In this document: positions 14,973-22,174 of the stretch, piece after piece
Numbering within the stretch: position 1 is the stretch's first letter
Layout of the letters: every line of letters starts with the position of its first letter
Source of the DNA: Streptomyces sp. CT34
Lineage (GTDB): Bacteria > Actinomycetota > Actinomycetes > Streptomycetales > Streptomycetaceae
Assembly (NCBI RefSeq): GCF_000805335.1
Contig: NZ_KN708638.1
Span: 7,827,542 to 7,864,101, forward strand
DNA length: 36,560 bases
Direction: 5' to 3'
The notes under the pieces: model-generated
Seen by the model: only the letters and a program-made list of their open reading frames with translations
Told to the model about the DNA's origin: nothing
Databases searched by the model: none
Position numbers and translations under genes: made by a program

Positions 14973-15953
14973 GTGGAACTCAACCTCCACCGACTGTGGA
15001 TCTTCATGCAGGTCGTCGAGCACCAGGGCTTCTCCGCCGCTGCGCAGCGGCTCTACATGAGTCAGCCGTCCGTCTCCAACCAGGTCCGCCGGCTCGAACA
15101 GTCGCTGCGGGTCACCCTCATCGACCGCTCCGGCACCCGCGCCCGGCCGACCGTCGAGGGCGAGGTGCTCGCCGAGTACGGCAAGCGGGTCTTCCTGCTC
15201 GCCGAGGAGGCGGTGGCCGCCGTCCAGCAGGTCGGCGGCCCGGTGTCCGGCCGCCTGCTGGTCGGCGGCTCCACCACCGTGGGCACGTATCTGCTGCCCG
15301 CCCTCCTGGCCCGCTACCAGCAGCACCATCCCGCCATCGACTGCGATGTCTTCGTCGGCAACCACGAGGCCGTGCGGGAGCGGCTGCTCGGTGGCTGCAT
15401 CGGCATCGCGGTCGTCGCCGGCACACCGGACAGCGACCGGCTGGTCGTCGAGTCCGTCCTCGACGAGCACCCGGTCCTGATCGCGGCCCCGGACCATCCG
15501 CTGGCCGGCCGCGGCACGGTCGGCCCCGCCGACCTGACCGCCGCCCGCGCCCGCTTCCTGCTCCGCGAACCGGGCTCCCGGACCCGCGAACTCCAGGAAA
15601 GCGTCCTGGCCGACTGGGGCCTGGCCGACGCCCCGCGCGCCGACATCTGGGGCCCGGAGGCGGTCAAGCAGTGCGTGGCGGCCGGCCTCGGCCTGGCCCT
15701 GATCTCCGAACACGCCGTCGTCGACGAGGTCCGCGCCGGCACCCTCGCGGTACTCCCCGTCAGCCCCGCCCCGCAGCCCCGCCCCATCAGCCTGGTACGC
15801 CGCCGGGACCGCGTACTGTCCGCCGCGGAACGGGCGTTCCTGGAGGTCCTGAGGGGACTGCGGAACCGGCCGGAGGAGCGGGCGGCGAGCCCGGTACCCG
15901 CGGAGCGCGGGGGACACGCGGAGGGCGGTGGCGGCGGCTCTTGCCGGTGCTAG
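14973..15953 (+). CDS. LysR-family transcriptional regulator
   Basis: The 326-residue LysR-type regulator has an N-terminal winged HTH with FSAAAQRLYMSQPSVSNQVRRLEQSL (about 20-45), then a periplasmic-binding-like effector domain (about 88-290: GRLLVGGSTTVGTYLLP, GIAVVAGTPDSDRLVVE, GPEAVKQCVAAGLGLALISEHAV). GTG 14973 follows GAGGGAAGGG at good spacing. The last 30 residues are Gly/Glu-rich and probably disordered. The pattern resembles the CysB/CbbR-like branch that senses small anions or metabolites, but the effector cannot be read. The nearest divergent gene is the orphan tail-tube protein 720 bp away, so its target is unclear. The stop codon lies inside the palindrome of the next promoter. 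Confidence 0.93.
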   Translation: MELNLHRLWIFMQVVEHQGFSAAAQRLYMSQPSVSNQVRRLEQSLRVTLIDRSGTRARPTVEGEVLAEYGKRVFLLAEEAVAAVQQVGGPVSGRLLVGGSTTVGTYLLPALLARYQQHHPAIDCDVFVGNHEAVRERLLGGCIGIAVVAGTPDSDRLVVESVLDEHPVLIAAPDHPLAGRGTVGPADLTAARARFLLREPGSRTRELQESVLADWGLADAPRADIWGPEAVKQCVAAGLGLALISEHAVVDEVRAGTLAVLPVSPAPQPRPISLVRRRDRVLSAAERAFLEVLRGLRNRPEERAASPVPAERGGHAEGGGGGSCRC

Positions 15954-15976
15954 CGGATCCGCGCTAGCTTGGAAGC
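15941..15976 (+). promoter_or_regulatory. Promoter with palindromic operator for a leaderless antitoxin-toxin transcript
   Basis: TTGCCG (15941-15946), an 18-base spacer and TAGCTT (15965-15970) form a plausible sigma-70-type promoter whose start would fall at or next to the GTG at 15977, so the mRNA is probably leaderless. A palindrome, GCTAGCG-gatccg-CGCTAGC (15949-15968), overlaps the spacer and -10, the classic position for autorepression by a ribbon-helix-helix antitoxin. Confidence 0.6.
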
Positions 15977-16237
15977 GTGGCGAAGACACAGCTGAACGTC
16001 CGCGTGGACGAAGCCACCGCCGAAGCGGCCCGGCAGCGGGCCCTCCAGCGGGGAGTGAGCATGAACCGCTATATCGAGGAACTCGTCCTCAAGGACGCGG
16101 GAGAGGTCGGCCAGACCTTCGTCGAGGCCGCCTCCGACTTCATGAAGCAGTACGAACGCGTCTTCGCCGAAGAATTCGGCCTGGAGCAGGGCCGCACCCC
16201 CCTCAGCCACCCGGAAGGACAGCCGGGCACAACGTGA
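15977..16237 (+). CDS. Ribbon-helix-helix (CopG/Arc-type) antitoxin-like protein
   Basis: The 86-residue protein begins TQLNVRVDEATAEAARQRALQRGVSMNRYIEEL (residues 4-36), a standard ribbon-helix-helix: a beta strand for DNA contact followed by two helices, with the GVSMNRYI turn. The second half (about 40-70) is a helical, acidic tail that in such antitoxins binds and neutralises the toxin. Its GTG start sits at the predicted transcription start, and its stop overlaps the downstream GTG by four bases (GTGA), so the pair is translationally coupled. The palindrome immediately upstream is the likely autoregulatory operator. Confidence 0.85.
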   Translation: MAKTQLNVRVDEATAEAARQRALQRGVSMNRYIEELVLKDAGEVGQTFVEAASDFMKQYERVFAEEFGLEQGRTPLSHPEGQPGTT

Positions 16238-16605
16238 CACTGCGCATCGACCTCGCCTGGCTCCTCCTGATCGCCGAACAGCACACTCCCGGAGACCCCC
16301 AGGTCACCGACTGGGGCGCCCTGGTGGCCGCGGTGGGCCGCCACGAAGCGGAGATATTCGGCGTCCCCGTCTACCCCGAACCCCAGGACCGCGCCGCCGC
16401 GCTCCTCCAACTCCTGCTGCACGTACCGGCGTTGGAGCGCTCGAACGCCATGTTCGCGACCTCCGTGGCCTACGGCTATCTCGTCGCCAGCGGCCTGAAG
16501 GTTGCCACCTCTCCCGAGCAGGTCCGCGACCTGGCCCGCCTGGTCAAGGAAGGCACCGCGGACGTCTGCACCATCGCGGACGAGCTACGCACCTGGACGG
16601 TCTGA
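16234..16605 (+). CDS. Fic/Doc-family toxin-like protein with degenerate Fic motif
   Basis: The 123-residue protein is the right size for a Doc-type toxin and is coupled to an RHH antitoxin-like gene. Doc/Fic proteins transfer phosphate or AMP to targets using an HxFx(D/E)GN(G/K)R loop. At the matching place here the sequence is HVPALERSNAMFATSVAYGYLVASG (about 63-87). The Asn and the following helix are kept, but the catalytic His is shifted or replaced by Val, the Asp/Glu-Gly pair reads Arg-Ser, and the Lys-Arg pair reads Ala-Met. The N-terminus (LAWLLLIAEQ) and C-terminal helix fit the Doc fold. I recall similar 'Fic-family toxin component' annotations in streptomycetes, which would make the degeneracy conserved. 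Canonical activity is doubtful. Confidence 0.7.
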   Translation: MTLRIDLAWLLLIAEQHTPGDPQVTDWGALVAAVGRHEAEIFGVPVYPEPQDRAAALLQLLLHVPALERSNAMFATSVAYGYLVASGLKVATSPEQVRDLARLVKEGTADVCTIADELRTWTV

Positions 16606-16714
16606 CCGGGGATCACGCCGCGCGAGGGTGATGATCTCCGGGCACCCCGTCCGCCCCGCCGTCCGCGCTCTTCGCCATCGCGGCAGTATGCGGCGCAACT
16701 CGCCTGCCGTGCGA

Positions 16715-16762
16715 GCGGATTACGCGGGCGTGCGGATTACGCGGGGCCGTGCGGATTACGCG
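16715..16762. repeat. Three copies of GCGGATTACGCG ending in the bioD stop codon
   Basis: Copies lie at 16715-16726, 16732-16743 and 16751-16762 (spacings 17 and 19). The last copy covers the bioD stop (16756-16758). The 150-bp gap between the Fic-like gene and bioD otherwise holds nothing recognisable. Confidence 0.8.
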
Positions 16763-17457
16763 TGCGTGCGGAACGCGCCCGAGCCGCCCAGTTCCGGGGC
16801 CAGCCAACCGGGGGCGGCGGCACGGAAGACGGTCGGGGACAGGGTGCCGGAGCTCTCCGGGACCAGGCCGAGGAGTGGTGCGCCGGCGGCCTCGGGGAGG
16901 TCGGCGAGGTTGCAGCGGCAGGCGAGATCGGGGTCGGCGGGCCAGCTGCCGACGACGATGCCGGGGCAGTCGATGCCGTACGAGCGCAGCGCCATCGCGG
17001 TCAGCGCGGTGGTGTTGAGGGTGCCGAGGCCGGCCTGGACGACGACGAGGACGGGAGCCCCCGCGAGGCGGGCGGCATCGGCGAGGGTGTGGCCGTCCGC
17101 GTCGAAGCGGACCAGCAGCCCGCCGGCGCCCTCGACCAGGACCAGGTCGTGCGAGGCGGCCAGCTTCGCCGCGGCGTCGGCGATCTCCTGTGGGCCCACG
17201 GGCGGCAGACCGGCCCGCCGGGCGGCCGTCGCCGGTGCCAACGGCTCCGGGAAGCGGGCGAGTTCGGTGGCGGTGACCGGTCCGGCCAGCCGCTCGACCT
17301 CCGCCGCGTCGCCCGGCTCCTGGGCCGCAACGCCGGTCTGGGCGGGCTTGAGCACGGCCACCGAGCGGCCCTGGCCGAGCGCCGCCGCGGCGATCGCGGC
17401 CGTGGTCACGGTCTTGCCGATCTCGGTACCCGTGCCCGTGACGAACAGCACCGACAT
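16756..17457 (-). CDS. bioD: ATP-dependent dethiobiotin synthetase
   Basis: The 233-residue BioD has the P-loop TGTGTEIGKT (residues 7-16), KPAQTG (about 37-42) and VEGAGGLLV (about 108-116), all diagnostic. It closes the ureido ring of dethiobiotin from DAPA, CO2 and ATP, the penultimate step of biotin synthesis. The start is ATG 17457 with CGGAGG six bases upstream; the longer open frame to the right is a shadow of bioA. It is the last gene of a bioB-bioA-bioD set. A 28-base hairpin separates it from bioA, so its expression may be partly uncoupled. Its stop lies in a 12-bp repeat. Confidence 0.97.
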   Translation of the reverse strand: MSVLFVTGTGTEIGKTVTTAAIAAAALGQGRSVAVLKPAQTGVAAQEPGDAAEVERLAGPVTATELARFPEPLAPATAARRAGLPPVGPQEIADAAAKLAASHDLVLVEGAGGLLVRFDADGHTLADAARLAGAPVLVVVQAGLGTLNTTALTAMALRSYGIDCPGIVVGSWPADPDLACRCNLADLPEAAGAPLLGLVPESSGTLSPTVFRAAAPGWLAPELGGSGAFRTHA

Positions 17458-17507
17458 GGTGCGCCTCCGAAAAACTCCGTATGGGTGGTGAGGATGGGGC
17501 AGTTCAG

Positions 17508-17535
17508 GGGCGGGGGAGTGGTGACTCCCCCGCCC
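17508..17535 (-). terminator. Intra-operon hairpin between bioA and bioD
   Basis: A perfect 12-bp stem, GGGCGGGGGAGT with its complement and a GGTG tetraloop, begins 12 bases after the bioA stop and ends 50 bases before bioD. It could terminate a bioBA transcript or protect its 3' end, reducing bioD expression relative to bioA. Confidence 0.7.
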
Positions 17536-17546
17536 GGTGCGGGAGT

Positions 17547-18860
17547 TCAGCCCTCGCGGGCCGCGGCGCGGGCCGCCGCGCAGATCCGGGCCACGTCCTC
17601 GTCGCCGGTGATGTATGGCGGCATCGCGTAGATCAGGTCCCGGAACGGGCGCAGCCAGACGCCCTCGCGGGCCGCGGCGCGGGTAGCCGCCGCCATGTCG
17701 ACGGCGTGGTCGAGCTGGACGACCCCGATCGCGCCCAGCACCCGGACATCGCGCACCCCGGGGATATCCCGGGCCGCCGCCAGCCCGTCCCGCAGCCCGC
17801 TTTCGACGCGCCCGACCTCCCGCGCCCAGTCCTGCGACAGCAGCAGCTCGATGGAGGCGTCCGCGACGGCGGCGGCCAGCGGATTGCCCATGAAGGTGGG
17901 GCCGTGCGCCAGCACCGGCAGCTCGCCGCGGGAGATGCCGTCGGCGATCTCCGCGGTGCACAGCGTCGCCGCGAGCGTCAGGTATCCGCCGGTCAGCGCC
18001 TTGCCCAGACACATCACGTCCGGAGCCACCCCGGCGTGCCCGGCGGCGAAGAGCGCGCCGGTACGGCCGAAGCCGGTGGCGATCTCGTCGAAGACCAGCA
18101 GCACGCCATGGGCGTCGCAGACCTCCCGCAGCACCCGCAGATAGCCGGGGGAGTGGAAGGACATCCCGCCCGCGCCCTGCACCACCGGCTCCACGATCAC
18201 CGCGGCCAACTCGTCCGCGTGCCGGGCGATCAGCTCCCGCAGATGGTCCGCGTAGGCGCCGTCCGGTGCGGCGTCGAAACCGGCCGGCGGCGCGTCCGCG
18301 AAGATCTGCCGCGGGAGCACGCCCTGCCACAACTCGTGCATTCCGCCGTCCGGATCGCAGACGGACATCGGATGCCAGGTGTCGCCGTGGTACCCGCCGC
18401 GCCAGGTCAGCAGCCGCTGCTTGCGGGGCTTGCCGACCGAGCGCCAGTACTGGAGGCACATCTTGACCGCGACCTCGACCGACACCGAACCGGAGTCGGC
18501 GAGGAAGACGTGCCGCAGTGGTTCCGGGGTGATGTCGACCAGCCGCTTGGCCAGCCGTACGGCGGGCTCGTGGGTGAGCCCGCCGAACATCACATGGCTC
18601 ATGCGGGACAGCTGGCCGTGGGCGGCGTCGTTGAGCACCGGGTGGTTGTACCCGTGCACCGCCGACCACCACGACGCCATGCCGTCCACCAACTCGACCC
18701 GGCCTTCTACGGGCCGGGCCAGCCGCAGCCGGACGCCGGCGGCCGACTCGACCAGCAGCGGCTCGCTCCGGCCCGGCATCGGCCCGTACGGGTGCCAGAC
18801 GTGCTGCCGGTCGAGCGCGAGCAGTTCCTCGGGGGAGAGCGGGGTGCGCGGCTCAGGCAT
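17547..18860 (-). CDS. bioA: Adenosylmethionine-8-amino-7-oxononanoate aminotransferase (DAPA synthase)
   Basis: The 437-residue class III aminotransferase has HVWHPYGPM (residues 15-23), the substrate-binding WWSAVHGYNHP (about 63-73), FDEIATGFGRTG (about 255-266) and the PLP-lysine segment CLGKALTGGYLT (about 286-297). It transfers the amino group of S-adenosylmethionine to KAPA to give DAPA. The length is normal. The start overlaps the end of bioB by eight bases, so the two are coupled. The C-terminus is unremarkable. A hairpin follows directly. Confidence 0.97.
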   Translation of the reverse strand: MPEPRTPLSPEELLALDRQHVWHPYGPMPGRSEPLLVESAAGVRLRLARPVEGRVELVDGMASWWSAVHGYNHPVLNDAAHGQLSRMSHVMFGGLTHEPAVRLAKRLVDITPEPLRHVFLADSGSVSVEVAVKMCLQYWRSVGKPRKQRLLTWRGGYHGDTWHPMSVCDPDGGMHELWQGVLPRQIFADAPPAGFDAAPDGAYADHLRELIARHADELAAVIVEPVVQGAGGMSFHSPGYLRVLREVCDAHGVLLVFDEIATGFGRTGALFAAGHAGVAPDVMCLGKALTGGYLTLAATLCTAEIADGISRGELPVLAHGPTFMGNPLAAAVADASIELLLSQDWAREVGRVESGLRDGLAAARDIPGVRDVRVLGAIGVVQLDHAVDMAAATRAAAREGVWLRPFRDLIYAMPPYITGDEDVARICAAARAAAREG

Positions 18861-20034
18861 TGGGCGGCAGATCGGTGCCGGCGCCGCGGCGGCGCACCGC
18901 GACCAGGTCGTGCCGGGTGTCGCCGGAGGGCGCCGGGACGCCGGCGGTCTCCGCCGTACCGGAGACGGATGCGGAGGCGGCTGCCGCCCCGGCCGCCGCC
19001 GGTTCCGCCTCCGCTGCCGGCTCCTCGCTCCTGCGGTGTTCCGGCAGCGTCGTGGTGTCCGTACCCTCCACCTCGAAGCCGGCGTCCGCGATCATCGCCA
19101 GATCGTCCTTGCCGGCCTGGCCCTCGCTGGTCAGATAGTCGCCGAGGAAGATGGAGTTGACCAGATGGAGGGCGAGCGGCTGCATGCTCCGCAGGTGCAC
19201 TTCCCGGCCCCCGGCCAGCCGTACCTCCACGTCCGGGCAGACGAACCGGACCATCGCCAGGATGCGCAGGCAGCGCTGCGGGGTGAGGTTCCACTCCTTG
19301 GCCAGCGGCGTGCCCTCGAACGGGATCAGGAAGTTGACCGGTACCGAGTCCGGGTCCAGCTCGCGCAGCGCGAAGACCACGTCGACCAGGTCGGCGTCGC
19401 TCTCGCCCATACCGGCGATCAGCCCGGAGCACGCGGACATGCCCGCCGCCTGCGCCTGCTGGACGGTGTCGACCCGGTCGGAGAAGTCGTGTGTGGTGCA
19501 GATGTCGCCGTAAGTGGCTTCCGAGGTGTTGAGGTTGTGGTTGTACGCATCGGCGCCCGCCGTGCGCAGCCGTTCCGCCTGGCCCTCGCTGAGCAGTCCC
19601 AGGCAGGCGCACACCTCCACGCCCTCGTTCTGCTCCTTGATGGCGGAGATGGTCTCCGAGACCCGTGCCACGTCCTTGTCCGTGGGGCCCCGGCCGCTGG
19701 CGACCAGGCAGACCCGCTTGGCGCCGCCGGCGACCCCGGCCGCCGCCGCCTTGGAGGCGTCGTCGGGCTTGAGCCAGGTGTACTTGAGGATCTCGGCCTT
19801 CGACCCGAGCCGCTGGGAGCAGTACGAGCAGTCCTCCGGGCACAGGCCCGACTTGAGGTTGACGAGGTAGTTCAGCTTGACCCGCCGCCCGAACCACTGG
19901 CGGCGCACCTTCCCGGCCGCGGCCACCACGTCGAGCAGTTCGTCATCGGATGTCGCCAGTACGGCGAGCGCCTCTTCGCGGGTCGGCACCTCGCGCCGCA
20001 GTCCCTTGTCCACCAATGTGTTCAGCAGGTCCAT
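18853..20034 (-). CDS. bioB: Biotin synthase (radical SAM), with long Ala-rich C-terminal tail
   Basis: The 393-residue BioB has the radical-SAM cysteine triad CPEDCSYCSQR (about 79-89), YTWLKPDD after it, and the [2Fe-2S]-ligand region (NHNLNTSEATYGDICTTH). It inserts sulfur into dethiobiotin. The catalytic core ends near LGDYLTSEGQAGKDDLAMIADAGF, where E. coli BioB (about 346 aa) also ends. Some 60 further residues, mostly Ala, Glu and Ser, form an apparently disordered tail. ATG 20034 is the only start consistent with the LLNTLVDKGL N-terminus. It is the first gene of the minus-strand biotin operon and faces bioF across a 180-bp promoter region. Confidence 0.97.
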   Translation of the reverse strand: MDLLNTLVDKGLRREVPTREEALAVLATSDDELLDVVAAAGKVRRQWFGRRVKLNYLVNLKSGLCPEDCSYCSQRLGSKAEILKYTWLKPDDASKAAAAGVAGGAKRVCLVASGRGPTDKDVARVSETISAIKEQNEGVEVCACLGLLSEGQAERLRTAGADAYNHNLNTSEATYGDICTTHDFSDRVDTVQQAQAAGMSACSGLIAGMGESDADLVDVVFALRELDPDSVPVNFLIPFEGTPLAKEWNLTPQRCLRILAMVRFVCPDVEVRLAGGREVHLRSMQPLALHLVNSIFLGDYLTSEGQAGKDDLAMIADAGFEVEGTDTTTLPEHRRSEEPAAEAEPAAAGAAAASASVSGTAETAGVPAPSGDTRHDLVAVRRRGAGTDLPPNA

Positions 20035-20214
20035 GGCGTTGATCCTGGCGTACGCCCTGCCTCCCGGCCAAGGAGGATTCCCACAATGCGCGCCGATCGG
20101 GGTGTGTGTATCACCACACTGTCTCCGTGCAGAACGACCGCTAACGTCTATCGACAGCCCACAATCACGGCCGATATGAAGCCCGCTTTCCAGGCCGCCG
20201 GACGAAGGACGCCG
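20035..20214. promoter_or_regulatory. Divergent bioB/bioF promoter region with TGTG-N8-CACA palindrome
   Basis: This 180-bp gap must drive both biotin transcripts. At 20102-20119 an inverted repeat GTGTG-N8-CACAC has the geometry of CRP-family sites. The central TAACGTCTATCGACAG stretch is the most AT-rich part. I do not see a clear BioR or BioQ operator. The bioF ribosome-binding site GAAGGA precedes ATG 20215. Confidence 0.5.
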
Positions 20215-21429
20215 ATGCCGCACGACCCTGCCCCGTCGCTGCTGTACGACACCCCGCCCGCGACGCCCGCCGCGCCCCCGCGACCGGCGTCCGGCGCGGC
20301 CTTCGACTGGATCGACACCGCACGCGCCGAACGCCGCCGCGCCGGACTCGTCCGGACGCTGCGGCCCCGCCCCGCCGACTCCCCGCTTCTCGACCTGGCG
20401 AGCAACGACTATCTCGGACTCGCCCGGCACCCCGAGGTGGTGCACGGCGCGGCCGAGGCCGCGTACCGCTGGGGCGCCGGCGCCACCGGCTCCCGGCTGG
20501 TCACCGGGAGCACCGAGCTGCACGCCCAACTGGAGTGCGCACTCGCCGAGTTCTGCGGCTTCGAGGCGGCGCTGGTGCTGTCCTCCGGCTACGCCGCGAA
20601 CCTCGCCGCGGTCACCGCACTCACCGACCGCGGCACCCTGGTCGTCTCCGACGCGGGCAACCACGCCTCCCTCATCGACGGCTGCCGGCTCTCCCGGGCC
20701 CGTACCGAAGTGGCGCCGCACGCCGACCCGGAGGCGGTGCGCGCCGCGCTGACCGGCCATGACGGCCGGGCTCTCGCGGTGACCGACTCGGTCTTCTCCG
20801 TCGACGGCGACGCCGCGCCGCTGCCCGCGCTCGCCGACGCCTGCCGGTCCCGGGGCGCGGCCCTCCTGGTCGACGACGCGCACGGCCTGGGCGTGCTGGG
20901 CGACGGGGGCCGCGGCGCGCTGCGGGCCGCCGGACTCGCCGGGGACGCCGATGTGGTGACCACCGTGACGCTCTCCAAGTCGCTGGGCTCGCAGGGCGGC
21001 GCGGTGCTGGGCCCGGCCCGGGTCATCGAGCATCTGGTCAACACCGCCCGCTCGTTCATCTTCGACACCGGCCTCGCGCCGGCGGCCGTCGGCGGCGCAC
21101 TCGCCGCGCTGCGGCTGCTGGAGCGGGAACCGCAACGCGCCGCGCGGGCCCGGGAGGTGGCGCGGGAGCTGCACACCCGGCTCACCGCGGCGGGCCTGGC
21201 GGCCGTCCGCCCGGATGCCGCGGTGGTCTCCGTACGCGCCCCCTCCCCGGAGGCCGCGGTGCGCTGGGCCGCCGACTGCCGCGCGGCCGGGCTGGTGGCC
21301 GGCTGCTTCCGTCCGCCGTCGGTGCCGGACGGGATCTCCCGGCTGCGGCTGACCGCCCGCGGGGACCTGACGGGTGACCAGATCGCCGCGGCGGTGGGCA
21401 CGATCGTGGCCACCGCACCGCCGGCCTGA
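20215..21429 (+). CDS. bioF: 8-amino-7-oxononanoate synthase (KAPA synthase)
   Basis: The 404-residue alpha-oxoamine synthase of the PLP fold-type I class has DLASNDYLGLARHPE (about 60-74), the GSTELHAQLE segment, a DDAHGLGVLG motif (about 221-230) and the PLP lysine in VTLSKSLGSQGGAV (about 248-261). It condenses pimeloyl-CoA/ACP with alanine to start the biotin ring pathway. ATG 20215 has GAAGGA six bases upstream; another in-frame ATG at 20176 lacks this. The 45-residue leader before the catalytic fold is Pro/Ala-rich. It is transcribed away from bioBAD. Confidence 0.96.
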   Translation: MPHDPAPSLLYDTPPATPAAPPRPASGAAFDWIDTARAERRRAGLVRTLRPRPADSPLLDLASNDYLGLARHPEVVHGAAEAAYRWGAGATGSRLVTGSTELHAQLECALAEFCGFEAALVLSSGYAANLAAVTALTDRGTLVVSDAGNHASLIDGCRLSRARTEVAPHADPEAVRAALTGHDGRALAVTDSVFSVDGDAAPLPALADACRSRGAALLVDDAHGLGVLGDGGRGALRAAGLAGDADVVTTVTLSKSLGSQGGAVLGPARVIEHLVNTARSFIFDTGLAPAAVGGALAALRLLEREPQRAARAREVARELHTRLTAAGLAAVRPDAAVVSVRAPSPEAAVRWAADCRAAGLVAGCFRPPSVPDGISRLRLTARGDLTGDQIAAAVGTIVATAPPA

Positions 21430-21549
21430 GCCGTCCGTGCGGCGGGGTCCGGCGCCGTACGGGCACCCCCGCCCGACCGGGCACCGCGGAACCGCGAGTG
21501 CCTCATATGCCCCAAATGCAGCCTCTGGTAGCAGAGTTCACCGCATCGG

Positions 21550-21595
21550 GCGATAGAACAGCGATAGAACTCTGTATATCTTGGGCGATCGCCCA
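21550..21595. promoter_or_regulatory. Direct repeats and a 14-bp palindrome upstream of the RsbW-like gene
   Basis: GCGATAGAAC occurs at 21550-21559 and 21561-21570 (period 11). TGGGCGATCGCCCA (21582-21595) is a perfect palindrome. All lie within the AT-richest part of the 290-bp gap upstream of the ATPase gene, and the sequence between them (CTGTATATCTT) could contain a -10. A regulated promoter is likely; the regulator is unknown. Confidence 0.5.
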
Positions 21596-21721
21596 CCACA
21601 CCGGCAGCATGGGTGGCAGTCTGGCGCACAGTACACATCCGAGGCCGTCGGCGTCCCGATCGGCATCTCGGCTTCCCGGCGGGCCGGAGCCGAGCCTCGG
21701 TGGGAAAGGGACGGCGTCGCC

Positions 21722-22150
21722 ATGGCAGACCACCAGGAATCCACCCTCACCCTGCCGAGCCACCCGGCCTCGGTCGCCACCGCCCGCAGACACGTCCTGG
21801 ACGTCCTCACCCAGTGGGGCCTTCCGTGCGGCTCCGACACCGCCGACTCCGTCCGGCTGATCGTCTCCGAACTCGCCACCAACGCCGTGCAGCACACCTT
21901 CGGCCAGTCCCCGACCTTCACCGTCGAGCTGCGGCTGGACCGCGACGAACGGCTGCGCATCGGCATCACCGACAGCCACCCCCGCTGGCCGCGCCGGCTG
22001 CCCGCCGCCGTCCAGCAGGACAACGGGCGGGGCCTGGTCATCATCCGCTGCCTGGCCGCGGAACAGGGCGGCCGGCTCTCCGTCGAGCCGACCGACACCG
22101 GCGGCAAGACCGTCTGGATCGCGATGCCGTGGCGGGCGGCGGTGCCCTGA
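21722..22150 (+). CDS. RsbW-like anti-sigma/histidine-kinase-type ATP-binding protein
   Basis: The 142-residue GHKL ATPase domain protein has the N box in VSELATNAVQHTF (about 50-62), GITDSHPRW (G1-like) and QDNGRGLVIIRCLA (about 100-113, G2-like). Streptomycetes have dozens of these small kinases, which act as anti-sigma factors or phosphorylate anti-anti-sigma partners. No partner sigma factor or STAS protein is adjacent. I start at ATG 21722 (MADHQESTLTLPS), the conserved beginning of the subgroup, with GGGAAAGGGAC upstream; a longer frame gives another 47 residues of dubious value. Confidence 0.85.
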   Translation: MADHQESTLTLPSHPASVATARRHVLDVLTQWGLPCGSDTADSVRLIVSELATNAVQHTFGQSPTFTVELRLDRDERLRIGITDSHPRWPRRLPAAVQQDNGRGLVIIRCLAAEQGGRLSVEPTDTGGKTVWIAMPWRAAVP

Positions 22151-22174
22151 GCACGCCGCGGCCGGCGGCGGCCG

